From NCBI GenBank assembly GCA_013298625.1, contig JAAFIF010000029.1:1-64000 (forward strand): DNA of 64,000 nucleotides, given 5' to 3'. Shown in pieces: positions 43,104 through 50,592 of the stretch. Position 1 is the stretch's first letter, and each line of letters starts with the position of its first letter. Origin of the DNA: Myxococcales bacterium (GTDB lineage Bacteria; Myxococcota_A; Polyangia; Polyangiales; Ga0077539). The notes beneath the pieces were generated by a model. It ran no database searches. It worked only from the letters and a program-made list of their open reading frames with translations, and was not told the DNA's origin. The position numbers and the translations under genes are program-made.

Positions 43104-44028
43104 GCCCGCCGCTCGCAGCGCCTCGGACCATCGGGCTCTGCTCGAACCAGCGCACCACCGCGTCGATGAACGCGCGCACCGCAGGGGGAACGAGCTCGCG
43201 ATCCGCGTAGACGACAGCGATCGTGGCGGTCGCGCCGACGGCGTTGGGCAACACGCAGACGCAGCGTCCCTCGGCGAGGTCCTCGCGCACCGAGGGCTCG
43301 GGCAGAAGGGCGATCCCGAGCCCGCTCAGCATGGCGTCGCGGAGGATCATCAAGTCGTTGCTCACGAGCCGCGGCTCGATCGCGACGCGCCCGCCGTTGA
43401 GCAGCGGCCAGTGCGTCGCGGGGTGCTCTCCGCGGTCGAAGCCGCTCAAGCACTGGTGCTTCGCGAGGTCCGAGCTGCGCTTGATGGCCGGCGCGCCCTG
43501 CAGGTACGAGGGCGCGGTGACCGCGTAGAGCCTGCTCTTGGCGAGGGGGCGCGCGATCAGCCCCGGGGCGAGGTCGGTCGACGCGCGGATCGCCACGTCG
43601 AAGCCGCCAGCGACCAGATCGACGTAGCGAGAGCTCGCCTCGAGCTCGACGCGCACGTCGGGGTATCGCTCGGAGAACTCCGCGATGAACGCGCCGAAGG
43701 CCATCCCTTGCATGGGCGGGATCGACGCGCGCAGCAGCCCGCGCACCGCGCCGTCTTCGCGCTGCACCGAGCGGCTGGCGTCGCGCACGGCCTCGAGCAC
43801 CGCGCGCGCCCGTCGGTAGAGCTGCTCGCCAGCGTCGGTGAGGGCCATGGTCCTCGTTGTGCGCTTGATGAGCCGCACGCCGAGCCGCTCTTCGAGCCGC
43901 GCGAGGCGACGGCCGACGGTGGGGCGCGGGACGCCGAGCTCTCGGGCCGCGCGCGAGATCGATCGGGTCTCCACGACGCGGGCGAAGGTCAAAAGCTCAC
44001 TGGTTTCAGGGAGATCTTCGCTGTGCAT
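43078..44028 (-). CDS. LysR-type transcriptional regulator
   Basis: 316 residues from the chosen ATG; an in-frame ATG at 44052 is possible. Residues about 8-65 are the LysR helix-turn-helix: LLTFARVVETRSISRAAREL and GVPRPTVGRRLARLEERLGV. The C-terminal effector-binding domain (about 90-300) has the usual RASIPPMQGMAFGAF, VRVELEASSRYVDLVAGGFD and LPEPSVREDLAEGR segments. It belongs to the subgroup near CrgA/DsdC-like regulators. Divergent from the DoxX-like gene, the classical position for its target; the inducer is unknown. Confidence 0.9.
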   Translation of the reverse strand: MHSEDLPETSELLTFARVVETRSISRAARELGVPRPTVGRRLARLEERLGVRLIKRTTRTMALTDAGEQLYRRARAVLEAVRDASRSVQREDGAVRGLLRASIPPMQGMAFGAFIAEFSERYPDVRVELEASSRYVDLVAGGFDVAIRASTDLAPGLIARPLAKSRLYAVTAPSYLQGAPAIKRSSDLAKHQCLSGFDRGEHPATHWPLLNGGRVAIEPRLVSNDLMILRDAMLSGLGIALLPEPSVREDLAEGRCVCVLPNAVGATATIAVVYADRELVPPAVRAFIDAVVRWFEQSPMVRGAASGGLTARAGRG

Positions 44029-44052
44029 CGTTTTCGAGCAGATCCTGCCCAT

Positions 44053-44070
44053 TTGCGCGGACTGTTGCAA
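44053..44070. promoter_or_regulatory. Dyad in the LysR-DoxX intergenic region
   Basis: TTGC-N10-GCAA sits in the 108-bp gap between the two starts. LysR proteins bind such dyads; it is the only clear one there. The regulator and its orientation are inference. Confidence 0.35.
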
Positions 44071-44136
44071 CGAGCCCCAGCGCGCGAGGCTGAGCGCGCG
44101 CACCGTCACTCGCGGAGGCGCGGAGAAGACCCTCAC

Positions 44137-44514
44137 ATGGCGAAGAAGCTTCCGTACTGGATCAGCACTGTGTTGTTTGCGCTGATGATGACCCCCTCGG
44201 CGCTGATGACGGTGACGCGGCAGCCGCCGTTGGTGGCGGCGTACACGCACCTCGGCTACCCGCTGTATTTCATGACCATCCTCGGCGCGGCGAAGGCGAT
44301 CGGGATCGTCGTGCTGCTCGCGCCAGGGCTCAAGCGCTTGAAAGAGTGGGCGTACGCGGGCTTCGTGGTGAACCTCGTGAGCGCGGCGGCTTCGCACCTC
44401 GCTTCGGGCGATCCGCCGAGCTCGGCGGTGCTGCCGCTCGTGCTGCTCGGCGCGGTGCTGACGTCGTGGTGGACCCGCCCCGAGTCGCGCAAGCTCGACG
44501 GCGCCGCGCTCTGA
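44137..44514 (+). CDS. DoxX-like small membrane protein
   Basis: 125 residues with four hydrophobic segments: LPYWISTVLFALMMTPSALM, YPLYFMTILGAAKAIGIVVL, AYAGFVVNLVSAAASHLASG and AVLPLVLLGAVLTSWW. The LGYPLYFMTILGAAK(A)IG pattern is typical of DoxX-like proteins, which are found in the inner membrane and are linked to redox or thiosulphate metabolism in some species. A GGAGG site lies upstream. The divergent LysR gene probably controls it. Confidence 0.75.
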   Translation: MAKKLPYWISTVLFALMMTPSALMTVTRQPPLVAAYTHLGYPLYFMTILGAAKAIGIVVLLAPGLKRLKEWAYAGFVVNLVSAAASHLASGDPPSSAVLPLVLLGAVLTSWWTRPESRKLDGAAL

Positions 44515-44562
44515 GCGAACGACGGACCACTCGCGCGGACCGCTGCGGTATCTTCGCGGCGA

Positions 44563-46905
44563 ATGGTTGTTTGCTCGCTGCGTACGGGCGCGCTCGCGCT
44601 CGGCTCGATCGTCGCTGCGCTCGCGGGGTGTCGTTCGCGCCCCACGCAGCTCACGCTGCTGCTCGACTCGAACGTGGCGCCGACGCGCGCGCAGCAGCTC
44701 ACGATCACGACGCTCTACGGGGAGCAGCCGCTCTCGGCGCTCGCGCGCGCGGAGGGAGCGGCGATCACGCGCTTGCACAACGCAGAGCGGGCGATCTTTC
44801 CGGGCAGCGTGGCGATCGTTCACAACGCCGAGCGGAGGGCGAGCGACGCGGTGACAATGCTCGCGGTGCTCGACGTCGCAGCGGCCGGCGCGCAGCCAGC
44901 GTTGCGCCTCGAGCGGCTGCAGCGCGTGCGGCTGATCGACCGGGTGCCGCTGCAGGGAAGGCTGTATTTCAACGCGGATTGCGCCGCTGCGAGCGCTGGG
45001 TGCACGAGCGTCGAGGCGAGCGCGTGCACGGTCTCGCGCCGCTGCATCGAGCAAGGACTCACGTGCGGAGACGACGGGACGTGCGTGGGGACGGAGCTTC
45101 CGGTGGTGGTCGTTCCGCCGGAGACGCCGCTGGACGCGACGGTGGTCGACGGCGCGAGTCGTGACGCGCGCGCGATGGACGCGGCGAATGACGCGACAAG
45201 CGACGCCGCGAATGACGCGACAGGCGACGCCTCGAACCCGTTGATCGCTGCGCGTCCGATCGCGCCGTTGAGCGCGAGCACGGTCACGAGCCAGCGACCG
45301 ACGCTGCGCTGGGAGATGCCCATGGGCGCGACCGGGTCGCTGTTGTCGCTGTGTCGCGATCGCGCGATGAGCGTCGGCTGTCTGGCGCCCATTCGGCTGG
45401 CCGGCGATCGTGCGCGGACGAACCTGTCGCAGGGCGTGTGGTTCTGGCGCGTGACCGTGTTTACCGCCGCGCGCGAGCATCCTGCGAGCCTGGTGTGGCA
45501 GCTTCGCGTGGGCGCTCGTAGCGCCGATGGCGATCGCGACACGAGCTGGGGGACCGAGTCGGACTTCAACGGCGACGGCGTCGCGGACGTGGCAGTCGGC
45601 GCGCCCAACACCAACCCAAGCGTGCTGATCTTCAACGGCAGGAGCCCCGTGCCAATGGCGCCCACGCAGACACTAGCGTTGGCCGAGCAGGCGCGGTTCG
45701 GCTCGAGCGTCGCTGCGGCGGACGTCAACGGCGACGGTTTCGTCGACCTCGTGGTGGGCGCAGAAGAGGGCAACGCGCTCCGCGGCGGAGCGGCCCATGT
45801 TTTCAACGGCGGGCCCGCGGGCCTCGCCTCTTCGCCGAGCGCTTCGTTTGGCTCCGACACCGGCGGCAGCATGTTCGGCGGCTCGGTCGCGGGCGTCGGC
45901 GACGTCAACGGCGACGGCTACGCGGACGTGATCGTTGGCGCGTATCGGGCGTCGCCAGGCGGCCGCGATTCTGCGGGGACCGCGACGGTGTTCGTGGGCT
46001 CTGCAGCGGGGCTCGTCTCGGTGCCGCACCGGGAATTTTCAGGCCCGCTCGGGGGCGATTGGTTCGGGTTCTCTGTGGCGAGCGCGGGCGACGTCAACGG
46101 CGACGGGTTCGGGGACGTGATCGTCGGGTCCTACGGCGCGGACACGGCGGCGGGGACCAACGTCGGCGCGGCGCACGTGTACTTGGGCTCTGCGTCGGGG
46201 TTGATCGCGACGCCGCAGCGACGGCTCGAGGGCTCCGTCGCCAACGCGGAGCTCGGCTGGTCCGTGGCGAGCGCAGGGGACGTCAACGGCGACGGCTACA
46301 GCGACATCGTGCTGGGAAATCCCTGGATGGACGTCGCAGGTCGATCGGACTCGGGCAGCGTGCGGGTGCACCTCGGCTCGGCGACGGGCGTGGCGGCGAC
46401 CCCCGCGCGGGTGTGGGACGGACCGACAGTCAACGAGCTGTTCGGCTGGGCTGTCTCGAGCGCGGGAGACGTCAACGGCGACGGCTACGCGGACGTGCTC
46501 GTAGGCGCGAAGGACGCGAGCCCGATGGGGCGCGCGCGCGCCGGGAGCGTGAGCGTGTTCTTGGGCGGGCCGATGGGGCCTGCGGCCACGCCTGTGACGG
46601 TGCTCGCGGGCAGCGCGTCCGGCGATTGGTTCGGCGGCGCCGTCGCGTGCGCGGGGGACATCAACGGCGACGGGTTCTCGGACGTGCTCGTCGGCGCGAA
46701 GGACGCGAGCGCGGCGGTGATGGCTGGCGGCGCGGTGAGCTTGTTCGCTGGGTTCGCGGGCGGCGTGAGTACCGCGCCGCTGCGCGTGTTCGCGGGGGAC
46801 GTGCCGAGCGCCTGGTTCGGCTATTCGCTCGCGAGCGCGCTCACCGTCGAGCGAGCGGCTGCAGCTCGAGCGCGAGGCTGTAGGGTTCGCCGCGGGCGTC
46901 GTTGA
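44563..46905 (+). CDS. FG-GAP repeat lipoprotein, seven-bladed propeller
   Basis: 780 residues: signal with lipobox LAGC (Cys23), an unknown N-terminal domain (30-180) with Cys pairs, an Asp/Ala linker (DAANDATSDAANDATGDASN), an Fn3-like segment (about 225-320) and then seven FG-GAP blades. Each blade has the calcium loop D(V/F/I)NGDGxxD followed by VVGA or a variant: ADVNGDGFVDLVVGA, GDVNGDGYADVIVGAY, GDINGDGFSDVLVGA. Integrin-like propellers bind ligands; no enzyme site is seen. The last 20 or so residues are Arg/Ala-rich because the gene reads 65 bp into the convergent kinase gene, so the true C-terminus may have been shifted. Confidence 0.85.
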   Translation: MVVCSLRTGALALGSIVAALAGCRSRPTQLTLLLDSNVAPTRAQQLTITTLYGEQPLSALARAEGAAITRLHNAERAIFPGSVAIVHNAERRASDAVTMLAVLDVAAAGAQPALRLERLQRVRLIDRVPLQGRLYFNADCAAASAGCTSVEASACTVSRRCIEQGLTCGDDGTCVGTELPVVVVPPETPLDATVVDGASRDARAMDAANDATSDAANDATGDASNPLIAARPIAPLSASTVTSQRPTLRWEMPMGATGSLLSLCRDRAMSVGCLAPIRLAGDRARTNLSQGVWFWRVTVFTAAREHPASLVWQLRVGARSADGDRDTSWGTESDFNGDGVADVAVGAPNTNPSVLIFNGRSPVPMAPTQTLALAEQARFGSSVAAADVNGDGFVDLVVGAEEGNALRGGAAHVFNGGPAGLASSPSASFGSDTGGSMFGGSVAGVGDVNGDGYADVIVGAYRASPGGRDSAGTATVFVGSAAGLVSVPHREFSGPLGGDWFGFSVASAGDVNGDGFGDVIVGSYGADTAAGTNVGAAHVYLGSASGLIATPQRRLEGSVANAELGWSVASAGDVNGDGYSDIVLGNPWMDVAGRSDSGSVRVHLGSATGVAATPARVWDGPTVNELFGWAVSSAGDVNGDGYADVLVGAKDASPMGRARAGSVSVFLGGPMGPAATPVTVLAGSASGDWFGGAVACAGDINGDGFSDVLVGAKDASAAVMAGGAVSLFAGFAGGVSTAPLRVFAGDVPSAWFGYSLASALTVERAAAARARGCRVRRGRR

Positions 46906-49486
46906 GCGATCCTCCCCAGAGCTCTGTGAACACGAAGAGCTGCGCTGGCCCTTGGACGACGTGCTCGACGCGCGAGCGTTGGTTGCGGCCGGGTTCGATG
47001 TCGTCGTTGCACGCGCCGAGCGGGGCAGAGGCTTCGGTCGTGTCCGTGCAGCGCTCGCGCACGTAGAGGATGGTGTCGGGCTCCATCGCGCTCTCGCCGG
47101 CGGCGAGCGGAGCGTCGGTGCTCGCGACGAGCCGCCATCGCCCTGCGGGCACGGTCACTCGCGCGATGTCTTCGCGGCCGCGGGTGGCTTCGCGGATGCA
47201 CATCCCTGCGAACAGGCCGGTGCCGGCTTGGATCATCCCTTGGGTGCGCGCGCGGCCGACGCCCTGCGCGTCGAAGGTCCACGAGACGCTCTGGGCGAGG
47301 TCGCACGCAGCGACGCGGTCGCTGGTCGCCTGGCATTGCGCGCGGGCGTTGCAGACGAGCTCTGTCGCGCAGACGTGGGTGGTGTCGCAGCGCTCGCCCG
47401 GCCCGACGATGGCGCCGTGAACGACGGGGATCACCAAGGGCTCGCTGTCGTTGCCAGGCCGATCGGTGAGCTGAATCGCAGCGAAACGTGCGCGGGAGAC
47501 GGCGACGTCCTGCGCGAACTCGACGAGCAGCCGCTCTTGAATCTCGCGCACTCCGTCGACGGGATGATCGAAGGTGCTCATCGTCGCGACGCCTGCGTCT
47601 CCGCGTTGCAGGGGAGAAGATCCTTCGTCGAGCAGCTGGACGCGCAGGCCAGCGAGGTCTCGGTCGACGTCTTCCCCTTCGACGGTGACGAAGACGCTGT
47701 GGCCTGCGACGAGGGCGGTGCCCGCGCGAACCGTGGGGCGATGGGTCTCGCGCGAGGTGATGTCGAGCTGAACGAGCCCGCGGTCGACGCGCCCGGCGAT
47801 CGCGCCGCCGAAGCCCGTGAGGACGACGGTGAGCACGTCGCCGCCGCGGGCGACGAGCGAGCCTCGGGCACGAAACTCTCGGGCCGCGCCCTCGTCGTCG
47901 AAGGCGATGTCGGGCAGGCGTCGGACCATCGATTCGTCGCAGGGGCCGCGGTAGACGCCGAGGGTGGTGTCGAAGCGGACGTCGGTTCCGGTGTTGACCG
48001 TCGAGAGGTCCACGGCGCGCGGGCCGCTGCCGTCGACGCGGACTTGCAGGACGATGTCCGGCGCTGGCGCAGCGTCCGCGCGTCGAAGCCGCCCGAAGGG
48101 AAACCGCCCTGCCGCCAGCCCTCGCGTGTCCAACGTGAGCGCGTTCGAGCCTGCGTCGCCGAGGTCGAAGCTCATCGCGTCGGCGCACGCCCCTCGCGCG
48201 CCGCCCGCGTCCGCGCCGCGCGCTCGCAGGAGCGCTGACGGCGCGCTCGGGGCTCGGGTCGATCGCTTGTAGAGCGCGGCTCCGCCCATGCCGAGCAGCA
48301 CGAGAGAGAGCGACGAAGCCAGCCAAATGGCAGGCGACTTGATTGTGTGTGCTGATGGCTCTGGCGGGGCTTCTCGCGGCGCAGGGCCGGGCGGTGGCAT
48401 CGGCTCGGTGAGCCGCTCGCGCATCGGGGCGCTGCGCTGACTCTGCTCGCGCATGGGCCGCGTGAGCTGGGTCATCGCCTGTGGGTCGGGCGGTGATTTC
48501 GGGATCGCGAGGTCGGCGTCGGTGACGCCGCTGAGCAAGCGCGACTGCTCTTCGAGCTCTTCTTGCGTGACCGAGAGCAAGAGCGCGGCGAGGGCGTCGG
48601 GCTCGATGCGCGCGGCCTCGGGGCACGCGTTGCCGATGGCGCGGCGCAGGGCTTGGGCGCTCTGGTAGCGCTCTTCGGGCCGCGGGGCGAGCGCGGTCAT
48701 GACGACTTCGCTGAGGGCCTCGGAGACGTCGGGCTCGCGCAGGTGCGGGGGCGTCACGTTGGGGGCGCGGACCGCTTCGAGCAGGGCGATTTCGCTGTCG
48801 CCGTGAAAGAGCCGGTCGCGGGTGAGCATCTCCCAGAGCACGACGCCGAGCGCGTAGATGTCCGCGCGGCGGTCGATGGGTCGGCCCCAGGCTTGTTCGG
48901 GGGCCATGTAGCGGAGCTTTCCTCGGAGCTCTCCCGCTTCGGACTGTTGTCGTCGACCGCGGGCCTTGGCGACGCCGAAGTCGATGAGCTTTACGTGGCC
49001 GCTGACGGACAAGAGGATGTTCTGCGGCGAGACGTCCCTGTGGATGACCTCGAGCGCGACGCCCTGCTCGTCGGTGGCCTCGTGGGCGGCGTGAAGTCCA
49101 TCGGCGACCTGCATGGCGATCGCGCACGCGACGGCGGGAGAGAGCCCGCGCTGCTGCTTCGCGAGGCCGGCCATCAAGCTCGAGAGGGCGGCGCCGCGCA
49201 CCCACTCCATCGCGAGAAAATAGCTGCGGCCGTGCTGTCCGAGCTCTTCGACGCGCACGACGTTGGGGTGGACGATCTTGGCCGCGAGCCGCGCTTCATC
49301 GAGAAACATCTCGACGAACGCGTGGTCTTCGGCGAGGTGATCGTGGATGACCTTGATGGCGACGGGCCGCGAGAATCCCGCGGGGCCGACGCGTCGCGCG
49401 AGCCAGAGGGTGGCCATTCCGCCGCCGCGCAGGGGGGCGATGATCTCGTAGGGGCCGACGCGAGAGCCTTGGCTCAGCGAGGGCAT
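46841..49486 (-). CDS. Membrane-anchored serine/threonine protein kinase
   Basis: 881 residues. The kinase domain (about 13-285) is complete: glycine loop LRGGGMATLW, VAIK lysine Lys45, HRDVSPQN with Asp151, IDFGVAKAR with Asp169, and the APE equivalent YMAPEQAWG. A Pro-rich juxtamembrane region is followed by one transmembrane segment (about 385-407) and a large exterior part. That part has two beta-rich domains, Cys pairs and DFSGEP-like Ca or sugar-binding style segments (LQVRVDGSGPRAVDLS, RSRVEHVVQGPAQLFVFTEL). The architecture is the PASTA-less Hanks kinase type common in Myxococcota; the ligand is unknown. A 29-bp element lies upstream. Confidence 0.9.
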   Translation of the reverse strand: MPSLSQGSRVGPYEIIAPLRGGGMATLWLARRVGPAGFSRPVAIKVIHDHLAEDHAFVEMFLDEARLAAKIVHPNVVRVEELGQHGRSYFLAMEWVRGAALSSLMAGLAKQQRGLSPAVACAIAMQVADGLHAAHEATDEQGVALEVIHRDVSPQNILLSVSGHVKLIDFGVAKARGRRQQSEAGELRGKLRYMAPEQAWGRPIDRRADIYALGVVLWEMLTRDRLFHGDSEIALLEAVRAPNVTPPHLREPDVSEALSEVVMTALAPRPEERYQSAQALRRAIGNACPEAARIEPDALAALLLSVTQEELEEQSRLLSGVTDADLAIPKSPPDPQAMTQLTRPMREQSQRSAPMRERLTEPMPPPGPAPREAPPEPSAHTIKSPAIWLASSLSLVLLGMGGAALYKRSTRAPSAPSALLRARGADAGGARGACADAMSFDLGDAGSNALTLDTRGLAAGRFPFGRLRRADAAPAPDIVLQVRVDGSGPRAVDLSTVNTGTDVRFDTTLGVYRGPCDESMVRRLPDIAFDDEGAAREFRARGSLVARGGDVLTVVLTGFGGAIAGRVDRGLVQLDITSRETHRPTVRAGTALVAGHSVFVTVEGEDVDRDLAGLRVQLLDEGSSPLQRGDAGVATMSTFDHPVDGVREIQERLLVEFAQDVAVSRARFAAIQLTDRPGNDSEPLVIPVVHGAIVGPGERCDTTHVCATELVCNARAQCQATSDRVAACDLAQSVSWTFDAQGVGRARTQGMIQAGTGLFAGMCIREATRGREDIARVTVPAGRWRLVASTDAPLAAGESAMEPDTILYVRERCTDTTEASAPLGACNDDIEPGRNQRSRVEHVVQGPAQLFVFTELWGGSLNDARGEPYSLALELQPLARR

Positions 49487-49572
49487 CGAGCGGTGGGCTT
49501 TCTGGGCGAGAGTCCAGCTCGTGTGCGCGCCGCAAGCATAGAGTGTGTGCGGATACTAACAGCGCTCCCCAT

Positions 49573-49601
49573 CGGGGACGGTGTTCAATAGTTCACGAGC
49601 T
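49573..49601 (-). repeat. 29-bp dispersed element, copy E
   Basis: On the minus strand it begins AGCTCGTGAACTATTGAA and ends CACCGTCCCCG, identical to copy B except at one base. It lies 87 bp upstream of the kinase start and points to it. Confidence 0.85.
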
Positions 49602-49761
49602 CGGGCGCCCAACGGAGCTGCGAGGAGGGTGTGCACCGACGGTCGTGCTGCGGACGACTGCGGACAGAGTGCGTCACCATCACCGGGACCCGACGGTGCG
49701 CGAGTCCATCGGTGCGCCGAGCGCCCGAACGCTGCCTCCGAACGCTGGGCCGCCGCGCGCA

Positions 49762-49789
49762 TTGACAGCGGGCCCTCGGCCGGTATAGT
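49762..49789 (+). promoter_or_regulatory. rpsO: Strong sigma70-type promoter of rpsO-pnp
   Basis: Consensus TTGACA at 49762-49767, then 16 bp, then TATAGT at 49784-49789. It is the closest match to the housekeeping promoter in the window. It lies about 98 bp before the rpsO start, leaving a leader of about 90 nt. Confidence 0.7.
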
Positions 49790-49887
49790 CCGCGGCCCGT
49801 TTTTCGTTCGTCCGGAAGTTGTCGGGCGGACCCTTCGCAAACGCGCTTCGTTTCGAGCGCGCGAGAGCATAGAGAGAGACACGCATC

Positions 49888-50157
49888 ATGTCGCTGCACA
49901 CGACGACGAAGTCGAACTTGATCGAGAAGCACCGCCGCCACGAGAACGACACCGGCTCGCCCGAGGTGCAGATCGCTCTGTTGACCGAGCGCATCAACGG
50001 CCTCCAGGGGCACTTTCAGGCGCACGCGAAGGACCACCACTCGCGCCGCGGGTTGCTCAAGCTCGTCGGTCAGCGCCGCCGTTTGCTGGACTACCTCAAG
50101 CGCACCGACGTCGAGCGTTACCGCAAGGTGCTCGAGGTCCTCAGCCTCCGCAAGTGA
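49888..50157 (+). CDS. rpsO: 30S ribosomal protein S15
   Basis: 89 residues, full length. Conserved segments are [39 protein letters not shown] and [20 protein letters not shown] followed by [10 protein letters not shown]15 binds 16S rRNA early in 30S assembly and makes bridge B4. It heads the conserved rpsO-pnp pair. In other bacteria it also represses its own mRNA; the leader here was not tested for that. GAGAGA lies 8 nt before the ATG. Confidence 0.97.
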   Translation: MSLHTTTKSNLIEKHRRHENDTGSPEVQIALLTERINGLQGHFQAHAKDHHSRRGLLKLVGQRRRLLDYLKRTDVERYRKVLEVLSLRK

Positions 50158-50592
50158 GCGGGTTCTGTCACTTCGTCCCGTGAACCACGGGCGAAAGTGA
50201 TGAATCGGCGCAGCGGGGAGTCGCCAGGGGGGCGAAGTTGTGGTTACGTCGCGCGCGGGTTGAGAGATCTCTCTCTCAGTCCGAGCGACCCTTCAGACAC
50301 AACTCGCACCGCGCGACCGACCCGTTGACCCCCTCGTTTAGTGCGCATCGATCGATGACCCTCTGCTGCTGCGCTGTGTCTATACAGCGCGCGAGAGCAG
50401 TGTCATCGCGACGATGGGTGCGCAGCAAACGCGGACGCCACGGCTCGGAGCGGGGATGGAGAGAATCGAGGGGTCTTCTTTCGTCCACTGCCGTCGCGCG
50501 CCGGGCGTTTGCTCGTCGCGCGCACTCTCAATTGCGCGCGGAGTTTCTCACGCCATCAGTCGTGACGGGACGCGCGCTGGAGCGCCGTAGCA
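50158..50592. other. 435-bp pnp leader region
   Basis: No gene is supported. Besides the hairpin at 50168-50200 it has TGAGAG-N6-CTCTCA at 50271-50288, and the 12-bp perfect palindrome CATCGATCGATG at 50346-50357. A TATACA at 50381-50386 might be the -10 of a pnp promoter but lacks a clear -35. Such a long structured leader fits post-transcriptional control of pnp. Confidence 0.5.
50168..50200 (+). promoter_or_regulatory. Stable hairpin in the rpsO-pnp spacer
   Basis: TCACTT-CG-T-CCCGTG pairs with CACGGG-CG-A-AAGTGA around a loop AAC, giving about 14 bp with two single-base bulges, 11 bp after the rpsO stop. It has no T tract. It could be an attenuator or a processing site for RNase III, as in the rpsO-pnp spacer of enterobacteria (known there; inferred here). 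Confidence 0.5.

Larger units (their letters stand above)
49487..49887. other. Divergent intergenic region between kinase and rpsO
   Basis: About 400 bp. It holds copy E of the 29-bp element near the kinase end and a near-consensus promoter for rpsO near the other end (listed separately). The remaining sequence shows no gene. Confidence 0.6.

Noticed and set aside
4281-49601. The 29-bp element as a LexA (SOS) box
   Set aside because: GAAC/GTTC half-sites invited the idea, but spacing (4 bp between GAAC units) does not fit the alphaproteobacterial GTTC-N7-GTTC or the described Myxococcus-type box, and the genes downstream are not repair genes.
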